NCBI RefSeq assembly: GCF_004138105.1
Contig: NZ_RXHQ01000011.1
Coordinates: forward strand, 20,940 to 84,939
DNA length: 64,000 bases
DNA from: Xylanivirga thermophila
Lineage (GTDB): Bacteria > Bacillota > Clostridia > Caldicoprobacterales > Xylanivirgaceae
Direction of reading: 5' to 3'
Both the position numbers and the translations under genes were made by a program. Below the pieces are notes generated by a model, which saw nothing but the letters and a program-made list of their open reading frames with translations, searched no databases and was not told the DNA's origin. This document shows positions 27,401 through 36,237 of the stretch, piece after piece. Position 1 is the stretch's first letter; each line of letters opens with the position of its first letter.

Positions 27401-29095
27401 CTATTTGTCCAGTCCAAGTTCCTTTATTCCTTCAATAAGAAGTTTCTTAGCTTCTTCTATCTGGGCATCCTGAAATAAATCGCCTACTTCATCACGGAAA
27501 AATCCGGATTTTCCTGGCATAACAGGGGGTACATATCCTAATGCCACCTTAGAATCATTACGCAGGATATTCTTCACGTAATTTTCCCTCTCAAGGGCAT
27601 ATGTCAAAGCCTTACGTATCTTTGCATTCTTTAGTACTTCATTATTAGTATTAAACTGTAGATACCATGAAGAACCATCTGAAAAGTTATAAATTTCATG
27701 CCCTTCACTCTTAACGCTTTCCCTCTGGTCTCCCCTTACACCTGTTATATCCAATTCACCAGTTTTAAACATATTAAGTGAAGTATTACTATCCTTTATC
27801 ATTACATAATTTACAGTATCAATATTTATTGCATCCTTATTCCAGTAATTAGGGTTCTTCTTTAAAACAATCTTTGATTCATGATTCCATTCATCTATTA
27901 CCCATGGACCGTTATATATAAGATTTTTAGCTTCTGCTGCATATTTGCCACCCTGTTCCTTGAAGAACTTCTCATTGCAGGGCATATAGGTATTAAATGC
28001 AGTCAATGTATCAAAGTATGGTGTAGGTAATTCAAGCTCTACTTCCAAAGTCTTGTCATCAACAGCTTTTACCCCTACTTCATCAGCAGTAGCTCCACCA
28101 TTTGTATTATAGGATTCGGCATTCTTTATAGGATAAAGGATGTATGAGTATGGGGATGCCGTTTCAGGATCAAGTGCCCTTTTCCATGCATATTCAAAGT
28201 CATGGGCAGTTACAGGATCACCATTGCTCCATTTTGCATCATCCCTTATATTGAACGTCCATTTCATACCATCATCGGATACCTTCCAATCCTTAGCCAT
28301 GCCTGGAGTAGGCTTATTATCCTTATCCATACGTATCAATCCCTCAAATACAGCATTCTGTATCTGGAAAGATGTGGCATCCTGAGAAAGTTGGGGATCT
28401 AACTGAGGTGGCTCTGAACTAAGATTTAAATTTATATCTTTTCTACCTTCTACCTCAGCCCAGTAAAGATCGAGATTGGCACCTATAAAACGTCTTACTT
28501 CATTCTTTACAGCAGGATTTTTGATATAATCCATATATCTAAAATATATAGGACCTATGGGCATATCTTCCATAAGTATTTTTTCTGCTTCGACCATTAA
28601 ATCCATACGTTCATCATTGTCAGCACTATGTTTTGCCTTATCTATAAGCTCATCATATTTAGGATTGCTGTAAGCTGTCTGGTTCTGAGGTCCGTCAGTT
28701 ACCCAAAGATCCATAAAAGTCATAGGGTCATTATAGTCTGGTCCCCAACCAGCAAGACATATCTCATAATCCATATCATTCATACGTTGTATACGATTCT
28801 GGAATGTCGTAGATTCTATCTCTACTTTTACTCCAAGATTCTTTTCCCACATCTGCTGATAAACCTGTGTATCACGCTTAGCCACATCACTATCATCAGT
28901 CAATATCTTTAATGTAGGCAATTTTGCTACTAACTCATCGTAATTTTCCTCAGTTTTTTCTGAGGAGTTATTATCCTCTGTTTTATTGTTTTGATCCTTT
29001 TGAGTATCATCTTGCTTGCCACAGCCAACCAATGCCAAACTCATGCACATGGTTAAAACCAACAGCAACGCCATGATTTTTGCACTTCGCTTCAA
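27401..29095 (-). CDS. oppA: Circularly permuted oligopeptide-binding lipoprotein OppA
   Basis: 564 residues from TTG 29095 (GGAGGAG site; the frame stays open to 29179, not used). Lipoprotein signal with lipobox LVGC, mature Cys25, then an acidic/Asn linker. Residues about 59-216 (LPTLKILTDD, QQMWEKNLGVKVE, LAGWGPDYNDPMTFMDLW, PIYFRYMDY) are the part that ends normal OppA proteins. Residues about 219-564 (INLNLSSEPPQLDP, FEGLIR, AKWSNGDPVTAHDFEYAWK, up to KKLLIEGIKELGLDK) are the part that normally follows the signal. The canonical ends are joined directly at E-G-R/K-D (near 28441), and the protein now ends where the canonical chain continues. Binding should survive since the natural termini lie close in space (inference). 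Feeds OppBCDF. Confidence 0.93.
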   Translation of the reverse strand: MKRSAKIMALLLVLTMCMSLALVGCGKQDDTQKDQNNKTEDNNSSEKTEENYDELVAKLPTLKILTDDSDVAKRDTQVYQQMWEKNLGVKVEIESTTFQNRIQRMNDMDYEICLAGWGPDYNDPMTFMDLWVTDGPQNQTAYSNPKYDELIDKAKHSADNDERMDLMVEAEKILMEDMPIGPIYFRYMDYIKNPAVKNEVRRFIGANLDLYWAEVEGRKDINLNLSSEPPQLDPQLSQDATSFQIQNAVFEGLIRMDKDNKPTPGMAKDWKVSDDGMKWTFNIRDDAKWSNGDPVTAHDFEYAWKRALDPETASPYSYILYPIKNAESYNTNGGATADEVGVKAVDDKTLEVELELPTPYFDTLTAFNTYMPCNEKFFKEQGGKYAAEAKNLIYNGPWVIDEWNHESKIVLKKNPNYWNKDAINIDTVNYVMIKDSNTSLNMFKTGELDITGVRGDQRESVKSEGHEIYNFSDGSSWYLQFNTNNEVLKNAKIRKALTYALERENYVKNILRNDSKVALGYVPPVMPGKSGFFRDEVGDLFQDAQIEEAKKLLIEGIKELGLDK

Positions 29096-29212
29096 AATTT
29101 CTCTCCTCCTTGAAAATAATATATTGTTTCTATAATTTATTTTATTATGAAAGTTAGCAGATAATACGTTATTTTGCATATTACAAAAAGCTGTCTTTCA
29201 TAATTATTGTTT

Positions 29213-29241
29213 ATTATACCATGATATTTTATATTCTTCAA
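29213..29241 (-). promoter_or_regulatory. opp operon promoter
   Basis: Minus-strand -35 TTGAAG (29241-29236), 17-base spacer, -10 TATAAT (29218-29213), about 120 bases before the oppA TTG. Two near-identical 15-mers, ACGT(T/C)ATTTTGCATA, flank it at 29166-29180 and 29311-29325. Confidence 0.75.
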
Positions 29242-29382
29242 ACTTTTTTAATCAATTTTTTTGTTTGTTTTCCAAGTCAAATATATTGTACACAAGTCTC
29301 AATATATAGAACGTCATTTTGCATAAACTTTCATCAAAATGAAATAATTTTTTCTATTAGTTTCATAATTAATTTCAGAAAA

Positions 29383-29412
29383 AAAAGTCCAGGTATTTAT
29401 ACCCAGACTTTT
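29383..29412 (-). terminator. Terminator of asparaginase gene
   Basis: Minus-strand imperfect stem AAAAGTCTGGGTA / TACCTGGACTTTT followed by TTTTC, ten bases after the stop. Confidence 0.8.
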
Positions 29413-29421
29413 CTATATATA

Positions 29422-30420
29422 CTATATTCGAAATACAGCTTCTTTACGTCCTACCACTATATTATTATCATTTTTTATATCAGTAGGAAAGACATTATAA
29501 AGTCTAGATATTGTTTTTTTATTGTCATATCCAATCTGTTCCAATATAGAAGCCACAATTATACCCCAATTGTTTTCAGTACCATCCATAACCTTAAGAG
29601 CAATCCCTAGCTTTTCTTTTTTAAGTCCAAAACAATATACTCCTTGTGCACCGCCCTTTGCTACTATATTGTCATCCATAAGAAGATTGGAGCAGATGGT
29701 ACCAGTACCGCCTATCATCTCACTATTTTCATTCATAAGTTTGGTTAATCTTATAACTGCCATCCTTATTTCATCATCTTTTATAAGTTCGGGACATGCC
29801 ATTCTTAGAAATGCCTTAGCAAGGTTATAAAGTGGCATGGCAAATACAGGTACTCCGCATCCGTCCACCCCTATTTTTACCTCATCCTTATCGTATTCAG
29901 CCATATATGCTACATGCCTTAAAATCTCTTGCTGTGCTGGATGATCGATTTTCCAATATCCCTCTGTTTCATATCCCATTCCTTTAGATAATGTAAGTAT
30001 ACCCAAATGCTTTCCAGAACAATTATGATACACTCTTCTTGCCGGTTTATTTGCCTTTAAAAGCGCCTCCCTAGCCTTTACATTTATCGGATATGTTGGG
30101 AGCATTATAAGGTCATCTTCTGTAATGTTCAATTTAGCAATTATAGACTCTATAGCTGCTATATGAAATGGTTCACCCCAGTGAGAAGCTGCCAATATGG
30201 TTGTCTCTTTATCCGTATATCCATACTTTTTATCAAAACCATATTTTATAACAGGTATAGCTTGTAACGGCTTTGCACTCGACCTCATATAGGTAATATG
30301 CTGATTGTCTCCTACATCATATTTAATCTTTCCATTGTAATCTATTATACATATATGACCAGGATGTACGTTTTCCAAAACATTTCCCCTATAATCTTTA
30401 ACCAATACATCTCCCATCAT
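29422..30420 (-). CDS. L-asparaginase II family protein
   Basis: 332 residues of the Asparaginase_II (Rhizobium etli inducible asparaginase) family, unrelated to the classic enzymes. The S-x-x-K motifs RSSAKPLQ (near residue 48) and NCSGKHLG (near 135) and VDGCGVPVFAMP are diagnostic. Hydrolyses asparagine to aspartate and ammonia by family. GGGGAGG lies ten bases before ATG 30420; a second ATG follows directly. Stands alone upstream of opp, so peptide uptake and amino-acid use are adjacent but separately transcribed. Confidence 0.9.
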   Translation of the reverse strand: MMGDVLVKDYRGNVLENVHPGHICIIDYNGKIKYDVGDNQHITYMRSSAKPLQAIPVIKYGFDKKYGYTDKETTILAASHWGEPFHIAAIESIIAKLNITEDDLIMLPTYPINVKAREALLKANKPARRVYHNCSGKHLGILTLSKGMGYETEGYWKIDHPAQQEILRHVAYMAEYDKDEVKIGVDGCGVPVFAMPLYNLAKAFLRMACPELIKDDEIRMAVIRLTKLMNENSEMIGGTGTICSNLLMDDNIVAKGGAQGVYCFGLKKEKLGIALKVMDGTENNWGIIVASILEQIGYDNKKTISRLYNVFPTDIKNDNNIVVGRKEAVFRI

Positions 30421-30601
30421 GATAATAAAACCTCCCCACAGTTATAATAAAGGTATTTTCATAATTGTATATCGTTTTATGCATGAAAGTCAACGACTTA
30501 TGAATTGTATGCTTTTTGTGAATTTTTTGTAATTTAAGAAATAATATATCAACATATAAAACATAATATACTGCAATAATAATTATAGGAGGTTGATATA
30601 T

Positions 30602-30778
30602 ATGAAGAATAAAAAGAAAAACTCCCGTTTAAATAATATTATGTATGAATTTGGGGATATGATGGGTATCGGTACAACAAATAAAAAAAGAAATAACAAA
30701 ATGAACATAGCAGTCCCTGTAATGACTGGTATAGTTAGTACCCTAGCAGTAGGACGAATGATAAAAAAATCTAAATAA
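30602..30778 (+). CDS. Small basic protein, 58 aa
   Basis: AGGAGG is eight bases from ATG 30602, and a strong terminator follows, so the gene is real though tiny. Lysine/asparagine-rich N terminus (MKNKKKNSRLNN), then IMYEFGDMMGIGTTNKK and one hydrophobic helix NIAVPVMTGIVSTLAVGR, ending MIKKSK. It could be a membrane-associated or amphipathic spore protein. No family recognised. Confidence 0.65.
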   Translation: MKNKKKNSRLNNIMYEFGDMMGIGTTNKKRNNKMNIAVPVMTGIVSTLAVGRMIKKSK

Positions 30779-30787
30779 ATCCTTTTT

Positions 30788-30809
30788 AAAGCCGGATAGT
30801 TCCGGCTTT
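30788..30809 (+). terminator. Terminator of the 58-aa gene
   Basis: Stem AAAGCCGGA / TCCGGCTTT with a 4-base loop, followed by T-rich sequence; ten bases after the stop. Confidence 0.88.
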
Positions 30810-30905
30810 TATTTTTTTGCATTTTTATTTTCAAAATATTTGAAACCTTTTTGTATTATTTTGTATCTAATAGATAGAATAAATAAATTTTAGGAGGTTT
30901 TACAT

Positions 30906-31439
30906 ATGAAAAAAATCAAATCAATCATCAGTATTACATTAATGTTTAGCCTTATGTTCTGCTTTCAACTAACTGCCTTGGCCGATGGGGAAACAGCAAC
31001 TTATTCTACTATCCCTACAGAGGGTATACCTTCACCCTACCCCGATTTTGGACAAGACTACCACTATAGGGAAGTACCACCAAACCGTAACAATAGCTTA
31101 TCTGGAACTACAGCAAAAGAACCAGGGTATCTAGGAGTATGGGGATGTGAAATAGGCAAGAGCTCCAGCACAAGGCTTAAAGGATATGGAGAAAGCGTTG
31201 CCAGCAACTATGTAGATATTGTAGGATTTACACTCACATTTCAAAAATGGGAAAATGGAAGATGGGCCAACCTTAAAACCTTTGAATATGAAAGGTTCAA
31301 TTACATGAAAGCCGATAACTATTTCTTTTTGGATGCAAAACCTGGATATTATTACAGGACTACCAGTGTAAATTATGTTAAGGATATGGGAATATCAGAC
31401 TATAAGAGTGCAGTATCAAATTATATTTTTTTTAATTAG
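30906..31439 (+). CDS. Secreted protein of unknown function
   Basis: 177 residues. Signal peptide at 1-25 (MKKIKSIISITLMFSLMFCF, cleavage near A-L-A-D). The mature part is Tyr/Gly/Asn-rich, beta-like, with two cysteine-poor segments, DIVGFTLTFQKWENGRWANL near residue 107 and KPGYYYRTTSVNYV near 148, reminiscent of DUF6147-type secreted proteins in clostridia, a weak resemblance. Good AGGAGG site. Convergent with the anti-sigma operon and sharing its palindromic 3' element. Confidence 0.7.
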   Translation: MKKIKSIISITLMFSLMFCFQLTALADGETATYSTIPTEGIPSPYPDFGQDYHYREVPPNRNNSLSGTTAKEPGYLGVWGCEIGKSSSTRLKGYGESVASNYVDIVGFTLTFQKWENGRWANLKTFEYERFNYMKADNYFFLDAKPGYYYRTTSVNYVKDMGISDYKSAVSNYIFFN

Positions 31440-31442
31440 ACT

Positions 31443-31536
31443 AAATAGGCACATAATCGATATGCTCGCCTTATAGCAGACAGTTAAAATAATAAAACTG
31501 CTTACATAGGTGGGGCATATCACAAAGTGCCTATTT
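31443..31536. repeat. Palindromic 3' element, copy A
   Basis: Outer arms AAATAGGCAC (31443-31452) / GTGCCTATTT (31527-31536) enclose a 63-base palindromic core (31459-31521) beginning GATATGC and ending GCATATC. The core, read on the minus strand, matches copy B at 51725-51790, including the CAGTTTTATTATTTTAACTG centre. It sits between convergent genes and acts as their shared terminator. Confidence 0.75.
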
Positions 31537-32367
31537 TAACCCTTTTATTGTTTTTATTATTTCCTCATCTTCTAATGAATATACCGATATTTCATATTTA
31601 AAACCATCTTCATACCATTTTGCATATGAAAATTGTCCTTGACCACTAACTATAATTACATCCGTTCCTCTAAGTTTAATGGATTCAAGACCTGCCCTGC
31701 TAGAATCGGCATTTGTTATGGAATCTACATCAGTTGCATTTGAATGCTGAGATATGGTAAAATACTCATCTCTATTTTTATAAACCTGTTCAACAACATT
31801 AATACCATCCACGAACCTTCTCCAGCTTATTCCCTTAAGCTTATAACCATTGGGTAAATACGTTGGATATAACACCTTAAATGGAATCTCCTTTTTTGCC
31901 TGCTCCAATGTCATATTTTCCTTTGAAATGGATGAATCGTCGCTGCTGCATTGCGTTTTGGAACCCTCTATTTCATCTTTATCATCCACATTTGATTGAT
32001 GTACAAAATAAACACCATCTTTAAGTTCCGTAAACGTCTTTATAATATCAAACCTAAAAGCCTGACCCTTTGAAGTATCAAAATATATGGACAGACCAAA
32101 TGCAATTATAAATATACTCGCTGCAATACCTATTTTAGATACTACACTTTTTAATCTTTTACGTTTTGCCTTTTTCCCTAAAATCACCCTATAGTCTATC
32201 ACTTTTGATTCTCTATTTATATCTTGCTCAAAATTGTCTAACATCTCACTCATATCAGGCACTTCTATATCTCCCAGGTCCTTTATGTCTTGCCAATTAT
32301 TGGCAAACACATCCTCTAAAAGCTCATCCAACACATCCTTGCTGACTTTTTTACGCCTGTCAAACAT
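31531..32367 (-). CDS. Membrane anti-sigma factor, DUF4367 type
   Basis: 278 residues. Cytosolic N terminus rich in acids and basics (about 1-85), one membrane helix (IGIAASIFIIAFGLSIYF), and an extracytoplasmic DUF4367 domain with LYPTYLPNGYKLKGISW. This is the typical partner of an ECF sigma, whose gene ends 23 bases upstream. The frame runs to TTG 32385, but GGGAGG lies in that extension, so ATG 32367 is the start. It presumably holds the sigma until an envelope signal arrives. Confidence 0.85.
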   Translation of the reverse strand: MFDRRKKVSKDVLDELLEDVFANNWQDIKDLGDIEVPDMSEMLDNFEQDINRESKVIDYRVILGKKAKRKRLKSVVSKIGIAASIFIIAFGLSIYFDTSKGQAFRFDIIKTFTELKDGVYFVHQSNVDDKDEIEGSKTQCSSDDSSISKENMTLEQAKKEIPFKVLYPTYLPNGYKLKGISWRRFVDGINVVEQVYKNRDEYFTISQHSNATDVDSITNADSSRAGLESIKLRGTDVIIVSGQGQFSYAKWYEDGFKYEISVYSLEDEEIIKTIKGLK

Positions 32368-32390
32368 ATTATTAAAACCTCCCAACCATC

Positions 32391-32951
32391 TTAATGAACT
32401 TTAACATCCTGATCCTGGGACATATAGGATGCAAGCTCCTTATATATTATATTTTTAAGCCTTCTATGCCACGTTTTTACCGTATTTATATTAGTATTCA
32501 AAATTTCCGATATCTCCGCTAAGGTTAACCCATTACCATACTTCAGTATGGCCACATCCCTGTATTTTGCATCCATATTATTTATTATCTCTATAAGCTT
32601 ATCATTTAATTCTTTTCTTATTACCACATCATGTGGGATATTAAAATCGGTATTTTCGTTCATATAGACTATAAAATCTTCGCTATCAGTAGGCAATTCT
32701 CTGTTATACAAGCGTAAAACTTTTATGCTCTCCCTCTTCGCTATCGTAAATATCCATGATTTGAATTTATTGTCATCTCGTACGTCAAATATGTAAATAT
32801 ACGCATTCAAAAATGTATTCTGCATGGCATCCTCTGCCAGTTCCTTATTTCTCACTATTGAATAAATAAACCTATATAATTCACCATATATTGGTTCAAT
32901 GCATTTTTCAAATAGCATTGCTTTTTCCCGATTGTCCTCTATCTTCTGCAT
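32391..32951 (-). CDS. ECF RNA polymerase sigma factor
   Basis: About 186 residues. Region 2 (FEKCIEPIYGELYRFIYSIV, DAMQNTFLNAYIYI) and region 4 (YRDVAILKYGNGLTLAEIS, NTNINTVKTWHRRLK) without region 3: ECF type. The frame extends to 33020, but ATG 32951 has the GGGAGAGG site. First gene of a sigma/anti-sigma pair. Target promoters unknown. Confidence 0.92.
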   Translation of the reverse strand: MQKIEDNREKAMLFEKCIEPIYGELYRFIYSIVRNKELAEDAMQNTFLNAYIYIFDVRDDNKFKSWIFTIAKRESIKVLRLYNRELPTDSEDFIVYMNENTDFNIPHDVVIRKELNDKLIEIINNMDAKYRDVAILKYGNGLTLAEISEILNTNINTVKTWHRRLKNIIYKELASYMSQDQDVKVH

Positions 32952-33057
32952 ATAGTTCTTCCTCTCCCCTGGCGAATTACCTACCTCCAATATAAATATT
33001 ATACCATATATAATAATCAAATGTAATTTATAGATACGAAAAAATATGTATTATCAA

Positions 33058-33087
33058 ACCTGTGATCCCTTGAACGCCATTCAAAAA
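33058..33087 (-). pseudogene. tRNA-Ala-like anticodon-arm fragment
   Basis: Plus-strand 33064-33087 resembles the anticodon arm and flanks of tRNA-Ala(GGC) at 33337-33412: CCTTGAACGCCATTCAA here versus TCTTGAATGCCATTCAA there. No acceptor or T arm is present. It looks like a decayed tRNA remnant. Confidence 0.4.
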
Positions 33088-33197
33088 GCAAAAATCAAAA
33101 TACAACATATTCATTAGTAATCTACTAATGTTATCATGAAAAGAAAATATAAAAAATTATTTGTACAGCCTTTTAAGAAAAAAATAATATCCAAAAT

Positions 33198-33248
33198 AAA
33201 AACACTTATATATAAGCCCTTATTCGCTAGATACATATAAGTGTTTTT
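33198..33248 (-). terminator. Terminator after tRNA-Ala
   Basis: Perfect 14-bp stem AAAAACACTTATAT / ATATAAGTGTTTTT around a 23-base loop, then TATTTT on the minus strand. Lies about 90 bases downstream of the tRNA. Confidence 0.8.
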
Positions 33249-33336
33249 TAGTACTATTCTTTGCCTATGTATTAATTATAAACATAATTAGATTTACTGT
33301 GTTGAATTCGAGCAGTGTTAGACTTTGAATCCTATT

Positions 33337-33413
<77 letters not shown>

Positions 33414-33424
33414 TGACAAACATT

Positions 33425-33453
33425 ATTATAACTAAAATATTTTGATTTGTAAA
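33425..33453 (-). promoter_or_regulatory. tRNA-Ala promoter
   Basis: Minus -35 TTTACA (33453-33448), 17-base spacer, -10 TATAAT (33430-33425), 12 bases before the tRNA 5' end. The tRNA therefore has its own transcript. Confidence 0.85.
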
Positions 33454-33514
33454 GGGGTAATTTAAAAAGGTGGAAATAAAGTCATAGTTGAATAAAGGCA
33501 ATGTCAATAGAAAA

Positions 33515-33610
33515 GACACAATTCAAATTAAACAATGCCTGGTTATACACCAAAGGCAGACAACAATCTGCTGTCTGCCTTCCCTGAAACCTCACAGTTA
33601 AATTTGTGTC
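33515..33610. ncRNA. Candidate structured RNA / long terminator downstream of proS
   Basis: A long rod: outer GACACA...TGTGTC arms (33515-33520 / 33605-33610) plus flanking AAATT pairing, and an inner near-perfect 13-bp stem AAGGCAGACAACA (33553-33565) / TGCTGTCTGCCTT (33569-33581). On the minus strand it ends in TTTTCTATT, after the proS stop. A compound terminator is the simple reading; a stable small RNA is possible. No known riboswitch or 6S/SRP signature was found. Confidence 0.45.
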
Positions 33611-33659
33611 CCTATGGATATGCGCCTAAAACCGCACCTTTTATTTATTTACCTGTTAA

Positions 33660-35105
33660 TCAATATGCCTTTGCAAAATATACCATATGCTTAGCCTCTT
33701 GTCCACAGCAAACACATTTATCACCTAAATGTTCCTGCTTAAAGGGCATACACCTAGTAGTAGCACCAGTAGCATCTTTTATAGCATCCTCGCACTCCCG
33801 CCTGCCGCACCACATGGCCTTTACAAAACCTTTCTTGTTTTCCAAAGCTTCTTTAAACTCATCCATATTACCAGCTGCATAGGTATGCTCATCTCTCATG
33901 GATAATGCCTTTTCATATATACCATCATTTATACTATCCAACATATTTATTACGGTGTCAGAAATATCTTCCATCGATGCCCCTATCTTCTCAAGGCTAT
34001 CCCTTCTAACCAGCACTACTTGATTATTTTTTATATCCCTTGGCCCAATTTCAAGCCGTATGGGAACACCTTTTAATTCCCATTCATTAAATTTCCATCC
34101 CGGACTTTGAGTATCCCGGTCGTCGAGTTCTACCCTAAGACCTGCCTTTTTAAGCTCGTCATACAATTCCCGTGCCTTTTCTAGCACACCTTCTTTATGC
34201 ATGGCAACAGGCACTATTACCACCTGTATGGGAGCCACTTTAGGCGGGAGAACCAATCCTCGTTCATCACCATGTACCATTATTATGCCGCCTATTAACC
34301 TCGTAGATACCCCCCAGGAGGTTTGCCATACATACTTAAGCTGACCATCCTTATCTAAATATTGAATATCAAATACCTTAGCAAAATGTTGTCCCAAATT
34401 GTGTGAAGTTCCTGCCTGAAGGGCTTTTCCATCCTGCATAAGTGCTTCCATGGTGTAAGTACTTAGTGCACCTGCAAACTTCTCCTTTTCTGTCTTTTGA
34501 CCAGTAATCATAGGTATTGCTAAGACATTTTTTGCAAACTCATCATATACATCAAGCATTTTTAGAGTCTCTTCTTGAGCCTCTTCATAGCTAGCATGCA
34601 CTGTATGACCTTCCTGCCATAAAAATTCAGATGTCCTCAAAAAGGGTCTAGTGGATTTTTCCCACCTTACTACACTGCACCACTGGTTATACAAAAGTGG
34701 TAAATCCCTATAGGATTGAACCCATTTCGAGTACATTGCGCATATTATGGTTTCAGATGTAGGACGCACTACCAATCTTTCAGCCAGTTCTTCATCTCCC
34801 CCATGGGTCACCCATGCTACTTCAGGTGCAAACCCCTCCACATGCTCCTCTTCCTTTTTTAACAAGCTTTCCGGTATAAACAATGGAAAATAGGCATTTT
34901 TATGCCCTGTTGCCTTAAATCTCTCATCCAATTCTCTCTGAATGTTTTCCCAAATTGCATAGCCATATGGCTTAATTACCATACACCCCTTAACTGGAGA
35001 ATAATCAACCAGATCCGCCTTCATTATCACATCCGTATACCATTGTGAAAAATCCTCTTCTCGAGGGGTAATATGGGCTACAAATTCCTGTTTTTTTTGT
35101 GCCAT
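33660..35105 (-). CDS. proS: Prolyl-tRNA synthetase, ProS type 3 (archaeal/eukaryote-like)
   Basis: 481 residues, the short class lacking the bacterial editing insertion. Class II motifs: motif 2 [16 protein letters not shown] and motif 3 around [12 protein letters not shown]; the C-terminal zinc-like cysteines WCGRRECED and CVCCGQ belong to type 3. The frame extends to TTG 35123, but AAAGGAG there serves ATG 35105. Controlled by the T-box at 35127-35365: it is expressed when charged tRNA-Pro is low. The first gene after the T-box. Confidence 0.96.
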   Translation of the reverse strand: MAQKKQEFVAHITPREEDFSQWYTDVIMKADLVDYSPVKGCMVIKPYGYAIWENIQRELDERFKATGHKNAYFPLFIPESLLKKEEEHVEGFAPEVAWVTHGGDEELAERLVVRPTSETIICAMYSKWVQSYRDLPLLYNQWCSVVRWEKSTRPFLRTSEFLWQEGHTVHASYEEAQEETLKMLDVYDEFAKNVLAIPMITGQKTEKEKFAGALSTYTMEALMQDGKALQAGTSHNLGQHFAKVFDIQYLDKDGQLKYVWQTSWGVSTRLIGGIIMVHGDERGLVLPPKVAPIQVVIVPVAMHKEGVLEKARELYDELKKAGLRVELDDRDTQSPGWKFNEWELKGVPIRLEIGPRDIKNNQVVLVRRDSLEKIGASMEDISDTVINMLDSINDGIYEKALSMRDEHTYAAGNMDEFKEALENKKGFVKAMWCGRRECEDAIKDATGATTRCMPFKQEHLGDKCVCCGQEAKHMVYFAKAY

Positions 35106-35126
35106 ATAAAAAACTCCTTTCAAATC

Positions 35127-35365
35127 TATATAAAAAAACTCCTATCCTTAATCAAAGGACGGAGTTCCCCCGCGGTACCACCTTTATTGACTATATTAAA
35201 TATATAATAAGTCCTCTCAATTGAATAACGGTCAACCTAAATACCGGCAAGGTATACTTATATTCCACCTTGCTGCTCCAGGGCGGGTTGGGGATACTTT
35301 AGGATCTTTCAGCCTAAGGATCCTATCTCTTAATCTTCCCTACTATTCCCTTTCATTACATTTAA
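35127..35365 (-). promoter_or_regulatory. T-box riboswitch of proS (Pro)
   Basis: Minus strand: T-box antiterminator sequence GGTGGTACCGCGG (plus-strand 35171-35183), then the terminator pair AACTCCGTCCTTT / AAGGATAGGAGTT and a T-run just before proS. Stem I with AGGATCCTTAGG and AAAGATCCT loops lies at about 35300-35340. The specifier should be a proline CCN codon; I could not fix it by eye. Confidence 0.92.
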
Positions 35366-35405
35366 GATAGTATATCCTGAAACACATTTTATCATCAATA
35401 ATCTA

Positions 35406-35582
35406 TCATTGCAACACATCATTATTATTTTTCAGCTGCAATTCATAGTAATCCACAATCAACTCATCAAGGAGTTGGCTTACCCACAGAATATACCTAT
35501 CGTCCAGTTGCTGATCCACCGCATCATTCAGATACTTCCTAATATTCTCTATATTGTCCTGTATTTTTTGCATTTCCTTCAT
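35406..35582 (-). CDS. Spo0E-like aspartyl-phosphate phosphatase
   Basis: 58 residues, missed by length cut-offs. Motif WVSQLLDELIVDYYELQ contains the S-Q-x-L-D-x-L-I core by which Spo0E-family proteins remove phosphate from Spo0A; the N-terminal half is amphipathic (MQKIQDNIENIRKYLN). ATG 35582 is preceded by a G-rich site (AGGGGG). It indicates an endospore-forming lineage with a phospho-Spo0A circuit. Sits between the proS T-box and the Gx transporter gene, likely its own transcript. Confidence 0.85.
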   Translation of the reverse strand: MKEMQKIQDNIENIRKYLNDAVDQQLDDRYILWVSQLLDELIVDYYELQLKNNNDVLQ

Positions 35583-35719
35583 GTTGGTATCCCCCTGCTA
35601 CATAGTATGCTATATTTTTATAATATATATAGCTAGCACAGCCCATATATTTATGTGCCTTATCTATTATACGCCATATTTTCGTTTTTTCCTGCTTTCT
35701 TTCTAAAAATTTAATATAT

Positions 35720-36226
35720 TTAATGATTAGTTAAAAATTTTGGCAAAAACTGTAGGATATAAATAGACACAAGACCTATAAAAAACCCAGTTATAACAGA
35801 AACCGATGCTAAAATAGGGATATATGTAAAAAATATCCCTATAGTCCCAAATACTACAGAAGCAACTAAAAGCTGTCCTACATTATGAAATAAAGCTCCG
35901 GCAACACTTATTGCAATTAAGCTAAAATACTTCCCAAAGTACCTGTATAGTGTCCATATAACTATACAACTTAAGATACCTCCCGTCAGACTATATAGTA
36001 TTGACATGGGATTACCTGCCAATAACGAGCCTAATACACACCTTATAATTACCACTAGAAGCGCCTCTCCAAACCCAAATAACGCTATAGTAACCATAGT
36101 CATAATATTGGCTAATCCAAGTTTTATTCCGGGAATCAATACAGGTAAAAAGCTCTCTATATAATGAATTACAATGGCTTGTGCAGTTATAAGGCTTAAA
36201 ACCACCATCTTTTTTGTATTATTCAT
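35720..36226 (-). CDS. Gx transporter family membrane protein (HepS1-like component I)
   Basis: 168 residues, five or six membrane helices (ALFGFGEALLVVII, SLTGGILSCIVIWTL, IPILASVSVITGFFIGLV). Glycine pattern and the position after ApbE and NusG-II genes match the Gx transporter / heptaprenyl diphosphate synthase component I annotation. Exact cargo is unknown; flavin, quinone or isoprenoid precursor movement is inferred. Ends before the Spo0E-like gene. Confidence 0.75.
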   Translation of the reverse strand: MNNTKKMVVLSLITAQAIVIHYIESFLPVLIPGIKLGLANIMTMVTIALFGFGEALLVVIIRCVLGSLLAGNPMSILYSLTGGILSCIVIWTLYRYFGKYFSLIAISVAGALFHNVGQLLVASVVFGTIGIFFTYIPILASVSVITGFFIGLVSIYILQFLPKFLTNH

Positions 36227-36237
36227 AACACCATTCC

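Noticed and set aside
29221..29610. Plus-strand frame of about 129 codons over the opp promoter and asparaginase gene end
   Set aside because: Ile/Phe/Tyr-rich shadow lacking a ribosome site and overlapping a strong gene.
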